Shown: positions 26,542-35,823 of the stretch, piece after piece
How positions within the stretch are numbered: position 1 is the stretch's first letter
How the letters are laid out: every line of letters begins with the position of its first letter
The notes under the pieces: generated by a model
The model's database searches: none
What the model saw: the letters and a program-made list of their open reading frames with translations, nothing else
Told to the model about the DNA's origin: nothing
From: Candidatus Poribacteria bacterium
Lineage (GTDB): Bacteria; Poribacteria; WGA-4E; WGA-3G
NCBI GenBank assembly: GCA_022823085.1
Contig: JAJDXV010000016.1
Location: 1 to 64,000 of the forward strand
DNA length: 64,000 nt
Direction: 5' to 3'
Translations under genes and position numbers: made by a program

Positions 26542-27099
26542 ATGAAATTACGAACACTGTTGATTGTGTTAATACTTTGTGCATCCGTATCACTTATCGG
26601 ATGCGATCAAGGGATGACACAACCAATCACAGAGATTATTACGCTTCCAGATGCGGAGATTGTTACACCTACACAGAGTTCCTCAGAAAAAGCACAAGCA
26701 GCAATAGAAAAAGTCAATGGGAGACGCACAGAGGTCCACCAAATGGCAGAAGAAACTGGTGATTTTTCTATGGTATTCACTGCTTCTGAAGATATCTTCA
26801 GAGAAGAACTCGGTTTTAGAAAAGGGTTTTGGGTTGATTTAGTGGATATATACCGCCAAGAGAACCTTGAAAATCCTGAGCTGCTGCAAGGCCTTGAAAA
26901 TCTTGAAGATGCCTTTGTTGAGAAACTCAAAGCGGATACGTTCGGGATGTTTTACTTTGAGTATATCAGAACCTTTGATCCACTCATCGTTGAATATCTC
27001 CGTCTATCGTATGAATTCCCTGAAAAGAATGAGGACGAACTCTTTGCCTTATTCAGAGAATCTGTGAGGACTGGAGAAATAGCCATAATATTTCCGTAG
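26542..27099 (+). CDS. Hypothetical lipoprotein
   Basis: The ATG at 26542 gives a textbook lipoprotein signal, MKLRTLLIVLILCASVSLIGC, with Cys21 lipidated. The mature 165 residues are acidic and helical (EKAQAAIEKVNGRRTEVHQMAEETGD, then FVEKLKADTFGMFYFEYIRTF), with no family I recognise. The only ribosome binding site, AAAGGAG, is 52 bases upstream because of the intervening hairpin; without the hairpin the spacing would be nine bases. A longer GTG start at 26515 lies inside the hairpin and would spoil the signal peptide. The sulfatase follows 15 bases downstream. Confidence 0.7.
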   Translation: MKLRTLLIVLILCASVSLIGCDQGMTQPITEIITLPDAEIVTPTQSSSEKAQAAIEKVNGRRTEVHQMAEETGDFSMVFTASEDIFREELGFRKGFWVDLVDIYRQENLENPELLQGLENLEDAFVEKLKADTFGMFYFEYIRTFDPLIVEYLRLSYEFPEKNEDELFALFRESVRTGEIAIIFP

Positions 27100-27114
27100 G
27101 AGTCGTTACACATT

Positions 27115-29217
27115 ATGCCGAAAATGTCAGTGCCCCAAAAGTCTGAACACCTATCAATGAAACGTTCTCTGACTCGGCGAGATTTCCTCTCAACTGGTTT
27201 AAAGGCAGGTGCAGCAGCCGCTTTCACAACAGGTTTGTTACCAAATCTTGATGCCAGGACAACGCAACGATACAATGTATTGTTCATTATTGTTGATGAT
27301 TTGCGACCGATGCTGGGGTGTTATGGGCATCCAGAGATGCACACACCTAACATTGATAGAATCGCTGAACGAGGGACACTTTTCAACAGCGCATATTGTC
27401 AATACCCCCTCTGTAGCCCATCTCGGACTTCAATGATAACCGGGTTGCGTCCAGAAACGACAAATGTACGAAATAATTCAACGGATTTTCGACAGAGATT
27501 GCCTAACGCTGTGACGCTTCCCCAGCATTTCAAAGCACACGGCTATCATACGCAATCTGTCGGTAGAGTGTTTCACCTTCCAACACTCCAAGATGACGAA
27601 AACTCATGGAGTGTTCCTTCATGGAGACCTGTGTGGACACCCTTTGATAAACAGACAACACCATCTTGGCAGGCACTTGATGTCGGAGATGACGAATTCA
27701 GAGATGGTAAGACTGCCAGGCGAGCCGTTCAAGTATTGGAACAAATTGAACAACAACAATTCTTTTTAACTGTCGGATTTTACAAACCCCATTTACCATT
27801 AAAAGCACCGCGAAAATACTTTGACTTGTATAATACGCAAGACTTCAACTTACCCGCTTCTTCTAAACCACCTCTGGATGCCCCCGCAAGAGCTCTCACT
27901 AATTGGAGTGCGATCAGAGCCTTTCAAGATCTACCTTCTGGAACCGAACCCCTTTCTGATGAAAAAACCTTAGAGTTAATTCGGGCGTACGCCGCAGCTA
28001 CAAGTTACATAGACGCACAGATTGGACGCGTATTAAACCAATTGGATGCTCTCGGACTCACTGAAAATACTGTCATCGCCTTTTGTGGAGACCATGGACA
28101 TCATCTTGGTGAACACGGAATATGGGGAAAGCAAACTCTTTTTGAAGTTTCTCTCCGTTCACCGCTGATAGTTAGTGTCCCAAGGCAAGCTCATCCTAAA
28201 GCTACGACGGATGCCTTAGCAGAACTTGTTGACATCTATCCGACACTGTGTGATGCTTGTCAACTTCCAATACCACAGCAGTTAGAAGGCACAAGTCTGA
28301 TGCCCCTCATTGAACAGCCAACGCACCCATGGAAGACCGCCACTTTTAGTCGATTCGGAGGGACTGTATCTCGTGGAAACTCTATACGGACAGATCGGTA
28401 CCGATACACTGAGTGGGGAGAAAATGGTGAAAGTGGTATAGAACTTTATGATTACGACGTTGATCCAAATGAAACTGTCAACATAGCAAATCTCCCAGAA
28501 AACGCAGAACTCATCACTCAGCTCAGCGAGCAGCTGCATGCCGGATGGCAAGCGGCTTTGCCTGAAATGCAGGAGCAGGTGCCTATTCCACAAACGTTAC
28601 CATGGGATATAAACAACGACGGTATTGTTGATATTCAAGACCTTATTCTTGTTTCAACCAACTTTGGTGGGGAGGCTCCAAAACATTTAAAAGTCGATGT
28701 GAACGGAGATGGTCATGTGGACATCGTTGACTTACTGCTCGTTGCGGCACACTTTGGTGAGTCCAGCAATTCGTCGGCACCGTCAACGTCTACGTCGCTT
28801 CTCTCTGAACACACTGCACTTGTAAATGAATGGCTTACGGAGGCACGTTTAGCCGATGACGGTTCTGATGTTTTTCAACAAGGAATTGCTGCTTTAAAGC
28901 ATCTAATCTATACAACAGCTCCAACGGAAACCGTGCTCTTGCCGAATTATCCGAACCCTTTCAACCCGGAGACGTGGATACCTTACGATTTGGCAGAAGA
29001 CGCGGATGTCCATATTGATATTTATAATCTCAAAGGCGAATCCGTTCGGCAGTTATCCCTCGGTTTCCAAACGGCTGGCACCTATCGCACGCCGTCTCGC
29101 GCCGCATATTGGGACGGTCGAAATGCTGTCGGTGAACCCGTGGCAAGCGGAATTTATTTCTACACATTTCAGGCGGGACAACTCAAATCCACACGCCAAA
29201 TGGTAATTCTCAAATAG
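27115..29217 (+). CDS. Tat-exported sulfatase (iduronate-2-sulfatase-like) with dockerin-like pair and sorting domain
   Basis: The 700-residue protein carries a twin-arginine signal (TRRDFLSTGLKAGAAAAF, around residues 19-36). The sulfatase domain has FIIVDDLRPMLGCYG (metal binding), the formylglycine motif CSPSRTSMITG near residue 101, FYKPHLPLKAP and FCGDHGHHLGEHGIWGKQ, the iduronate-2-sulfatase style. The Cys would need an FGE or anSME maturase, which is not in the window. After residue 490 come two EF-hand-like motifs (DINNDGIVDIQDL, DVNGDGHVDIVDL) and the NYPNPFNPETWIPYDL C-terminal domain. It probably removes sulfate from polysaccharides at the cell surface. A second Met at residue 15 is an alternative start. 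Confidence 0.92.
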   Translation: MPKMSVPQKSEHLSMKRSLTRRDFLSTGLKAGAAAAFTTGLLPNLDARTTQRYNVLFIIVDDLRPMLGCYGHPEMHTPNIDRIAERGTLFNSAYCQYPLCSPSRTSMITGLRPETTNVRNNSTDFRQRLPNAVTLPQHFKAHGYHTQSVGRVFHLPTLQDDENSWSVPSWRPVWTPFDKQTTPSWQALDVGDDEFRDGKTARRAVQVLEQIEQQQFFLTVGFYKPHLPLKAPRKYFDLYNTQDFNLPASSKPPLDAPARALTNWSAIRAFQDLPSGTEPLSDEKTLELIRAYAAATSYIDAQIGRVLNQLDALGLTENTVIAFCGDHGHHLGEHGIWGKQTLFEVSLRSPLIVSVPRQAHPKATTDALAELVDIYPTLCDACQLPIPQQLEGTSLMPLIEQPTHPWKTATFSRFGGTVSRGNSIRTDRYRYTEWGENGESGIELYDYDVDPNETVNIANLPENAELITQLSEQLHAGWQAALPEMQEQVPIPQTLPWDINNDGIVDIQDLILVSTNFGGEAPKHLKVDVNGDGHVDIVDLLLVAAHFGESSNSSAPSTSTSLLSEHTALVNEWLTEARLADDGSDVFQQGIAALKHLIYTTAPTETVLLPNYPNPFNPETWIPYDLAEDADVHIDIYNLKGESVRQLSLGFQTAGTYRTPSRAAYWDGRNAVGEPVASGIYFYTFQAGQLKSTRQMVILK

Positions 29218-29232
29218 GAAAAAAAATAAAAT

Positions 29233-30909
29233 ATGAGCGTTTTACGGAATCTATTAATTTTTTGCCTGACAATATTGGTCCTCATTTGTCCGTTGGCAAA
29301 TGCCGATTCACTCATCAATGTGCCACTTAATCCGAACCTTTCCGACTTTAATCGTGAAACCTATCGCTTTATTCATCGTTTACTTAATAGGCGAGTGATA
29401 CCCGGCATACGGCGCGGTTCGTTACCGCTCACCCGAAAGCAGGTCGTATCCTATCTACTCGAAGCACATCGGAAACAGCAAAACGGCGAAATCGACTTGA
29501 GTGTTATTGATCAAGCACGGTTAAACGCCTTGTTAACATTCTACCGAGAAGCCCGCGCGGTTCCGAAAACCGCTGTAAAGAACGGCAGTGGAACCACACC
29601 TGAAAACCCGTCGGACGGGCGATTGCACGTGATGACAACGGCAAGCGAAAACTATCGCCTCTCTTTTGATATGAGAGTCTCACAACAGGCGATCACTCAC
29701 CTCGTCGATAATCTGTCGGATGAGCAACCCGTCGAAGGGAACATGTTTGTTACCACCATCTATCCACACGCTTATGGACAAGTCGGAGAAACGTTCGCTT
29801 TTACAACCGATGTAGCACACAGATTCGTATACGGTGAGATTTTTGAAGATCTCTTTCCTGATGAGACGAAAATTAGACAGTTGGAGGGAGACCTCAAAAA
29901 TCGGACAGCCATTAACGGTTATATGAAATTTGATTTACCATGGTTTGAGCTGCAACTCGGACAAGAGACACTCCAGTGGGGACCCGGCTATCATGATAGT
30001 CTACTCATCTCTAAGAATCCGCTCGCCATGGACATGATCAAATTACAAGCCACCTACGAATCCATTACCTTCACTGCATTCACCGGCATATTAGAAGATA
30101 TGTCCCAGGACATCAACGAGAAGTATATTTCCGGACATAGGGCGGAGGGGTATTTCTGGAACAGATTCGGCTTTGGGCTTTCCGAAGTCGTCGTCTACGG
30201 CAACCGTTTTGAACCGGGGTACCTCAATCCTGTCAATATCTATCTGATTAACGAACAACCAATTTCCCGGGCTGATGGACGCGTCTCCGGCAGTGGCGAC
30301 AACGTTATGATGAGCGTTGATATGCGCCTTCGGCCCATAGACAACTTCGAAATTTATGGTGAACTCATGGTCGACGACGGAAATCCCGCTGTGAGTTTCA
30401 AGCATTGGGATACCAAGTTCGGAATCTTAGGTGGGATATACCTGACAGATCCATTCGGGATTAAAGATACCGACTTCCACGCCGAGTACGCCTTTATCAA
30501 TCAATACGCATATACACACATAAACCCTGTAAACGTTTATAAACATTTTACCACACCTATCGGGCATAAGATCGGCTCTGATGCAGATAACCTCTGGTTA
30601 GAACTACGGCGTCGGTGGACAGACAAACTTGAGACAGTTTTCGGATATGAATTAGAACGTCATGGGACAGGCAATATTGATAAGGAACACCCGCCTGACG
30701 CACCAAAAGATGACGTATGGACACCCCTATCTGGGATCACGCAAAGCGAGCATCGTCTTTTGGTCGCAGCGAACTGGGTCGTTATAGGACGTTATTCAAT
30801 CTATGTGGAGTGGGCGCGTGTATGGCGACAAAACTTAGGAAACCGTCCAGATGTACACGAAAACGCAAATGAAATCGAAGCCAAGTTCCTCTCCCGAATT
30901 CCATGGTAA
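29233..30909 (+). CDS. Wzi-like capsule assembly outer-membrane protein
   Basis: The 558-residue protein has a signal peptide (cleavage near LANA-DS), a helical N-terminal domain of about 90 residues, and then alternating strands typical of a beta-barrel, including LQLGQETLQWGPGYHDSLLISKNP (the WGPG motif of the Caps_assemb_Wzi family). Wzi binds surface polysaccharide and holds capsule at the outer membrane. The final aromatic residue (FLSRIPW) suits outer-membrane insertion. It is 16 bases downstream of the sulfatase, probably in the same operon. Confidence 0.8.
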   Translation: MSVLRNLLIFCLTILVLICPLANADSLINVPLNPNLSDFNRETYRFIHRLLNRRVIPGIRRGSLPLTRKQVVSYLLEAHRKQQNGEIDLSVIDQARLNALLTFYREARAVPKTAVKNGSGTTPENPSDGRLHVMTTASENYRLSFDMRVSQQAITHLVDNLSDEQPVEGNMFVTTIYPHAYGQVGETFAFTTDVAHRFVYGEIFEDLFPDETKIRQLEGDLKNRTAINGYMKFDLPWFELQLGQETLQWGPGYHDSLLISKNPLAMDMIKLQATYESITFTAFTGILEDMSQDINEKYISGHRAEGYFWNRFGFGLSEVVVYGNRFEPGYLNPVNIYLINEQPISRADGRVSGSGDNVMMSVDMRLRPIDNFEIYGELMVDDGNPAVSFKHWDTKFGILGGIYLTDPFGIKDTDFHAEYAFINQYAYTHINPVNVYKHFTTPIGHKIGSDADNLWLELRRRWTDKLETVFGYELERHGTGNIDKEHPPDAPKDDVWTPLSGITQSEHRLLVAANWVVIGRYSIYVEWARVWRQNLGNRPDVHENANEIEAKFLSRIPW

Positions 30910-30919
30910 AAAAAGCCAT

Positions 30920-31072
30920 TAGGACTTACGCAGGATGCTCTTTTGTACCACGATGCACTTCGCATCTGGGCGAGTACGCCGCAAATCTGTTAGATTGTGT
31001 CACAGGAACGCTGTGTTTTAAGAAAACTTTCATCTCACAGAACAGTTTACATCCAAAAATGCGTAAGTCCTA
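30920..31072. mobile_element. MITE-like element, copy 2 (with an internal insertion)
   Basis: It begins TAGGACTTACGCA and ends TGCGTAAGTCCTA. Relative to copy 1 it has about 33 extra bases including the small hairpin GATGCACTTCGCATC. Flanking bases do not give a clean target duplication, so it is older or was rearranged. It occupies the first part of the 505-base gene-free stretch 30910-31414; the rest has a promoter and a leader element. Confidence 0.75.
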
Positions 31073-31155
31073 ATCATAAAAAATGAAGATTTAGGGCTCT
31101 CTACTCATCAAAGATTACAAAGCAGCACTTCTCGATACCGGGCGCGCAAAACAAA

Positions 31156-31185
31156 TTGGACTTTTACGGCTAAAACGGGTATAAT
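31156..31185 (+). promoter_or_regulatory. Sigma70-type promoter upstream of the DUF1972 glycosyltransferase
   Basis: TTGGAC (31156-31161) and TATAAT (31180-31185) are 18 bases apart. It would start a transcript with an untranslated leader of about 220 bases containing the leader element, and read into the genes at 31415, 32602 and 33323. Confidence 0.5.
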
Positions 31186-31317
31186 ATATATGTAGAACCC
31201 AGTCTAAAACAGAAACGAGCTGTGTTTTAATAGCACAATTTGATCTTTCTAATTTATCTTCAGGCCGACCAGAGCGTTCTCTAAAAAAGTTTTCTGTCGT
31301 GCCCGTCCGGTTTTAAC

Positions 31318-31414
31318 CAGAGCGCATAGCTTGAAACGAAGTGGAAAGCGGATATACGGAATAGAACATGAATTCACAGATTCACCTCTCCGAACCGCAA
31401 GGAAAACGACGAAA
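31318..31414 (+). repeat. Leader element, copy before the DUF1972 glycosyltransferase
   Basis: It contains GCTTGAAACGAAGTGGAAAG, GCGGATATACGGAATAG and CTCCGAACCGCAAGGAAAAC, directly before the ATG at 31415. GCGGATATACGG is shared with the copy at 25281 and CCGCAAGGAAA with all copies. Confidence 0.65.
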
Positions 31415-32527
31415 ATGAGAATTCGGGTACTGGGTATACGCGGGCTTCCCGCCACTTATAGTGGATTGGAAACGATCATGGGGGAACTCGCCCCACGGTG
31501 GGTTGACGCTGGACATGAAGTCATCGTTTATTGCCGAAAAGCACTGTTTAAAGAGAAACCGACAGAATGGAAAGGCATCAAGCTCGTTTACTTACCGAGC
31601 ATAGAACATAAGTTCTTTAGCACCCTCAGTCACAGTTTTCTCGCAACATTACACGCTTCAGTTACCGCATCCGATGTCATTCTGACGTGGAACGCTGGCA
31701 ACGGCCCGTTCGGATGGTTCTTCCGCATCGCAGGTAAAACCGCCGTTATCAATGTTGATGGAATGGAGTGGTTACGACCGAAATGGAAAGGAATCGGCGC
31801 AGCCTACTTCAAATGGGCAGCAAGGATGGCAACGGCAGCATTCCCGATTGTCATTACCGATGCTTCCGAAATGAAACGGTTATACCTTGAGGAACTGGGC
31901 GCAGAAACAACCTATATCGCTTACGGTGCCAATATCGAACCTTCAGAACATCCAGAAATCTTGGAGAATTATGGGCTCGAATCCCGGAATTATTATCTTA
32001 TCGCCAGCAGACTTGTCCCTGATAACAATGCAGACCTCATTTTAGAGGCGTTCGTCGCATCAAACAGTCAGAAACAACTCGCTATCGCTGGCGGTGCTGA
32101 CTACAAAGGGAATAAACTCGAAAACGAATTTTTGGCAAAATTAAAAAATATCGCCAACGAGAAAGTCAAATTTCTCGGACATATCGACAATTCTGAACAT
32201 ATTAAAGAACTTCACCATCACTGTTTCGCCTATGTCCACGGACATCAATTCGGCGGCATCAATCCCTCGATCCTGAAAGCGTTAGGGTTTTCTAATTGCA
32301 TTCTTGCATTGAATACGCCGTTCAACGATGAGGTTTTAGAGAGTGGACGTTATGGCGTACTTTTCGATAAAAATGTCGCATCGCTTACAGAAAAGATAAT
32401 GATGTTGGAACAAAATGTGGAGATGGTTGAAGATTTCCGGCGACGCGCGCCAGAACAAATCCGAAACCGATTCAATTGGGATATCATCGCACAGCAATAT
32501 CTTGATGTTTTTGAGAAACTCCAATAG
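31415..32527 (+). CDS. Glycosyltransferase with DUF1972 N-terminus (rhamnosyltransferase-like)
   Basis: The 370-residue protein starts RIRVLGIRGLPATYSGLET, the hallmark of the DUF1972 glycosyltransferase group found in O-antigen and capsule loci. The C-terminal GT-B half has YYLIASRLVPDNNADLILEAF and HGHQFGGINPSILKALGFSN. The in-frame GTG/ATG codons upstream belong to the leader element, and the ATG at 31415 has AAGGA at correct distance. It probably transfers the second or third sugar of the repeat unit onto the lipid carrier. Confidence 0.88.
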   Translation: MRIRVLGIRGLPATYSGLETIMGELAPRWVDAGHEVIVYCRKALFKEKPTEWKGIKLVYLPSIEHKFFSTLSHSFLATLHASVTASDVILTWNAGNGPFGWFFRIAGKTAVINVDGMEWLRPKWKGIGAAYFKWAARMATAAFPIVITDASEMKRLYLEELGAETTYIAYGANIEPSEHPEILENYGLESRNYYLIASRLVPDNNADLILEAFVASNSQKQLAIAGGADYKGNKLENEFLAKLKNIANEKVKFLGHIDNSEHIKELHHHCFAYVHGHQFGGINPSILKALGFSNCILALNTPFNDEVLESGRYGVLFDKNVASLTEKIMMLEQNVEMVEDFRRRAPEQIRNRFNWDIIAQQYLDVFEKLQ

Positions 32528-32601
32528 AACTAATGACGTTACAGTTGTAAATACTGTGTAAACTTACGTCTAAAATTGGAGTGCGATTAGAGGAATTAAC
32601 C

Positions 32602-33318
32602 ATGCCATTCCTATCAAGAAGCATAAACCAGATAGGAAAAGATGTAAATGAGACAGGCGCGCAGCGCGATGAAAGTTTAACGACAAGTTTTGACTTGCAA
32701 ACTTCACTAAAAACACCGAAAACAGGAACTCTCGTGGAACGACTCTCCTCTTTCTACGCAAAGCGTGGCAAACATCTCTTTGATACTGTCGCTGCATTTT
32801 TCCTTATCCTTATTTTTGCCCCGCTGATGGCACTGATTGCCGTACTTATTAAACTGACCTCGCGCGGTTCTGTCTTTTTCTCTCATAAGCGCGTCGGATT
32901 AAACAACGAACTGTTTGTTATACACAAATTCCGCAGCCTTCATGTCGATACGCCAACCTATTCTGAAAAACCCGATTCGACAGAAGACAGACGTATCACG
33001 TCCATCGGAAAATGGCTCCGTAAAACAAGTTTAGATGAATTGCCGCAACTCTTCAATGTCCTGAAGGGCGAAATGAGTCTCGTAGGCCCGAGACCCGAGA
33101 TGCCGTTCCTCGCAAAGGATTATGAATCCTGGGAAAATCAACGCCACCTCGTTCGGCCCGGAATGACCGGACTCTGGCAGCTCAGTCCTCGTAGGCGCGG
33201 AACAATCCGAGAAGGTATCCCTGTCGACCTGGAGTACATCGAAAACTTATCGTTCTGGAACGACTTCAAAATACTCCTCCGCACCTTCAAAGTCTTTTGG
33301 GATAACAACACCTATTAA
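32602..33318 (+). CDS. WcaJ-like initiating sugar-phosphate transferase
   Basis: The 238-residue protein has one membrane segment ([27 protein letters not shown]) and then the cytosolic bacterial sugar transferase domain: [48 protein letters not shown] and [11 protein letters not shown]. Members load a sugar phosphate on undecaprenyl phosphate to begin repeat-unit synthesis. The long form's extra N-terminal membrane domain is absent, so it is a minimal monotopic version. The ATG at 32602 follows GAGG; a TTG/GTG at 32581 is possible. Confidence 0.9.
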   Translation: MPFLSRSINQIGKDVNETGAQRDESLTTSFDLQTSLKTPKTGTLVERLSSFYAKRGKHLFDTVAAFFLILIFAPLMALIAVLIKLTSRGSVFFSHKRVGLNNELFVIHKFRSLHVDTPTYSEKPDSTEDRRITSIGKWLRKTSLDELPQLFNVLKGEMSLVGPRPEMPFLAKDYESWENQRHLVRPGMTGLWQLSPRRRGTIREGIPVDLEYIENLSFWNDFKILLRTFKVFWDNNTY

Positions 33319-33322
33319 ACTG

Positions 33323-33679
33323 ATGAAATTAACGTTTGGAGATCTCAGTAAAATTCTGCGACGCGGCTTCCGACTGAAGTGCCCGCGATGCAATGAAGGC
33401 GCACTGTTTCAAACGACTTTTACGATGTTTAAGCATTGTTCGACATGCAACTTGAAGTTCGAACGCGAGTCAGGCTATTTCATCGGTGCCATGTACCTCA
33501 ACTATGGTGCAACCGTCCTCATCGCTTTTCCCGGGTATTTCTTGCTTCAAACCTTCACCGCGATCCCTTTTCTTGTAAACCTGGGCACGTGGACCCTCTT
33601 TTCCGCTATCTTCCCCGTTATCTTCTACCGCTATTCAAAGAGTCTATGGCTCAACTTCGATTATATCTTTTCATCTTAG
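33323..33679 (+). CDS. DUF983 zinc-ribbon membrane protein
   Basis: The 118-residue protein has a zinc-ribbon with two Cys pairs (LKCPRCNEGALF and HCSTCNLKFERESGYF), then two or three hydrophobic segments, the DUF983 pattern. It starts five bases after the sugar transferase stop, so it is in that operon. Its biochemical role is not known. Confidence 0.82.
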   Translation: MKLTFGDLSKILRRGFRLKCPRCNEGALFQTTFTMFKHCSTCNLKFERESGYFIGAMYLNYGATVLIAFPGYFLLQTFTAIPFLVNLGTWTLFSAIFPVIFYRYSKSLWLNFDYIFSS

Positions 33680-33759
33680 TAATAACGATGGCGTTCAAAT
33701 TCACCTAAAACCCGATTCTGACAACGGAAGAATCGGAGCAAAACCCAATAGTTAAAATA

Positions 33760-34512
33760 TTACCTTGTAAAGATCTGACCGCGCATGTATGAACCGGCAT
33801 CAGAAACGAGGAACGTCAGGACCCGTGCCACCCCTGCTGGATCACCGAGCGAATTACGGGCATTCGCAACAGCAGCATCCGGATCTTGACCACCACGCTT
33901 CGCCGATTCCGCAATCTGACCGAGTTTAAGTGGCGTAGCAAGCCCGCCCGGACAGATCGTATGCATACGGATATTCATCGATGAAACCTGGTTCTCCACT
34001 GTCATGACGAGTCCATTGACCCCACCCTTGCTCGAAGCATAAGCGACCGAGGAACTTCCACCACGAACCCCGGCTCCCGAGGCAATACACAGAATCACAC
34101 CACCGCCGCCGCTTTGCATTATCGGAACAGCGTATTTTAGTGCAAAAAAAGTGCCTTTCAGATTTACATCAATCACCGTATCAAAGGTCACCGCTTCAAA
34201 ATCGTCAATACGGACGCTCGGCCCCAGCAGCACACCCGCTGCAGTTACCAAGACATCAATACCACCAAACTCGGTGTTAGCCGTCTCCATCAAAGCTGCG
34301 ACTTCGGATTCGATAGTGACATCTGTGCGTAGAAACTTGGCGACACCACCATTTTCAGCAATCGCATTGAGCGTTTTCTGCGCATCTGCTTCATTAATAT
34401 CACCGAAGACAACTTTCGCACCCGCTTTAGCGTATTCGATCGCCGTTGCTGCACCAATCCCTGTTGAACCACCAGTGATTACAGCCACTTTGTTATCAAG
34501 TCGAACATCCAT
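33760..34512 (-). CDS. Short-chain dehydrogenase/reductase (3-oxoacyl-ACP reductase-like)
   Basis: The 250-residue classical SDR has GGSTGIGAA near residue 15, GDIN as the cofactor-specificity loop (Asp favours NAD), VLVTAAGV, and the catalytic Ser with YASSK. An AAGGAG sits seven bases before the ATG. It lacks neighbours of a fatty-acid pathway, so the substrate may be a sugar alcohol or other small hydroxy compound. It is the first gene of the minus-strand block that converges on DUF983. Confidence 0.87.
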   Translation of the reverse strand: MDVRLDNKVAVITGGSTGIGAATAIEYAKAGAKVVFGDINEADAQKTLNAIAENGGVAKFLRTDVTIESEVAALMETANTEFGGIDVLVTAAGVLLGPSVRIDDFEAVTFDTVIDVNLKGTFFALKYAVPIMQSGGGGVILCIASGAGVRGGSSSVAYASSKGGVNGLVMTVENQVSSMNIRMHTICPGGLATPLKLGQIAESAKRGGQDPDAAVANARNSLGDPAGVARVLTFLVSDAGSYMRGQIFTR

Positions 34513-34566
34513 ATTATTCGCTCCTTATTCCGTTGAGAAATGGTTTCTAAGACGCTATGCCTATAT

Positions 34567-34653
34567 TAGAACTTACACCTTTTGCAGGCGGGGTTTGCAA
34601 CCCCGCCTGACGTACGTATTATGCAGAATCTGATAAAAAATACGTAAGTCCTA
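34567..34653. mobile_element. Degenerate MITE-like element with a GC-rich palindrome inside
   Basis: The ends TAGAACTTACACC and ATACGTAAGTCCTA are decayed forms of the TAGGACTTACGCA termini. The 87-base body contains the palindrome AGGCGGGGTT-TGC-AACCCCGCCT (34586-34608), which also occurs at 45370-45392. It lies between the tonB and SDR genes. Confidence 0.6.
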
Positions 34654-34766
34654 TATATGTTCAATAAAGGAAATTATATGCGGAATGCCGTGATAGTGCA
34701 AGCCTTTTACCTCGGCACTGGAAAGAAGGACAGGGACACAACACGTGGGAGAGAAGGGATACGGAA

Positions 34767-35579
34767 TTACTCGGATTTGAATTGAAAACGATACGGGATA
34801 CGGAGGCGTTGGCTGACAAAAACTTTACCCTGTTTCGCTGGAACGAACTGGGACGCTTTAAGTGCCGCAATCGCCGCTTCCGCACACCCCAAACCACTCA
34901 CTTCAACAACTTTGATGACTTCGATATTTCTCGCTATGCCGTCCACACCTATTGTCGCTTCAAGCACAACAATCCCCTGTTTGTGAACAAGACGAGCAGA
35001 CTCCGGATATATCGGATCAATTCTGCGAGAAAACCGAGCATTTTCAATCGGTTCGTCGAAAAGTGAAGGAATCGGCGGAAGTTCCGCAGCTTGCGCGCTC
35101 GCAATAACAGGCGGTGTGGATGTCCACTCAGGACGTGGCATCTGGCTCGGTGTAAAATGAACCGGTTGTGAAGTGCCATTTCTCAGGCGAAGCGGCAAAT
35201 CGGATTGAAGCGTCTGTTTATCTGTTATACCGGTTCCCGCCAACACTGGCTGATGCGTCGTAGAGACAGCGAGCGTATCAACAATGAATTGCAGCTCGTT
35301 TTGTGGAACGTGGGTGACTTCCATCAGGGTCTGCACACGCGAAGGTTGTAGACGGAGTTTTTCTGGTTGCGTCGGCTCAAGCAGCGCAATTTGACGTGGT
35401 GTTCTGGCTATTTGTTTCCGAGCTTTAGGGGCTTGGACCGAGACAAACTCCGCGACGATCGCATCGCCGTATTTGTCCGGTGTTCCAACAATAGCCAACG
35501 ATGCTATTCCCACACCTATCAGATGAAGGCAGATAGATAAAAAAACAAATTTGTTCAGAAATTGGATAGCATTGTTCAT
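34767..35579 (-). CDS. tonB: TonB-family energy transducer
   Basis: The 270-residue protein has an N-terminal membrane anchor (FVFLSICLHLIGVGIASLAIV), a long proline- and glutamine-rich periplasmic linker, and a C-terminal TonB domain with IDPIYPESARLVHKQGIVVLEATIGVDG, then CAEAAIAALKASQFVPAK and RIPYRF. The PIYP...A box and the YRF end are typical. It would couple the proton-motive force to outer-membrane receptors. No exbB, exbD or receptor genes are adjacent. AGGTG lies upstream of the ATG. Confidence 0.87.
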   Translation of the reverse strand: MNNAIQFLNKFVFLSICLHLIGVGIASLAIVGTPDKYGDAIVAEFVSVQAPKARKQIARTPRQIALLEPTQPEKLRLQPSRVQTLMEVTHVPQNELQFIVDTLAVSTTHQPVLAGTGITDKQTLQSDLPLRLRNGTSQPVHFTPSQMPRPEWTSTPPVIASAQAAELPPIPSLFDEPIENARFSRRIDPIYPESARLVHKQGIVVLEATIGVDGIARNIEVIKVVEVSGLGCAEAAIAALKASQFVPAKQGKVFVSQRLRIPYRFQFKSE

Positions 35580-35741
35580 AATTTAAACACCTGTCTACGA
35601 ACTCTACATCCGTAATCGTTCTAAAACCCTGTTTCGATGTCCCTTTGCGTCTAAAACGTGTATCATACTAAATATATTGTAGCAAGATTCATGCCAATCC
35701 TTTGCGATGTCCACATATTTTTCATAACGGCGCGAAAAAAC

Positions 35742-35770
35742 TTGCAATTACACAGTATTAATGGTAAAAT
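35742..35770 (+). promoter_or_regulatory. Sigma70-type promoter of the Rdx selenoprotein gene
   Basis: TTGCAA (35742-35747) and TAAAAT (35765-35770) are 17 bases apart, about 50 bases upstream of the ATG at 35824. A strong ribosome binding site GAGGAGG (35808-35814) follows, nine bases before the start. Confidence 0.6.
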
Positions 35771-35823
35771 TTTGTAGTCAATAGTCAAATTCACCGACAA
35801 TTTGTATGAGGAGGAATAAAACC

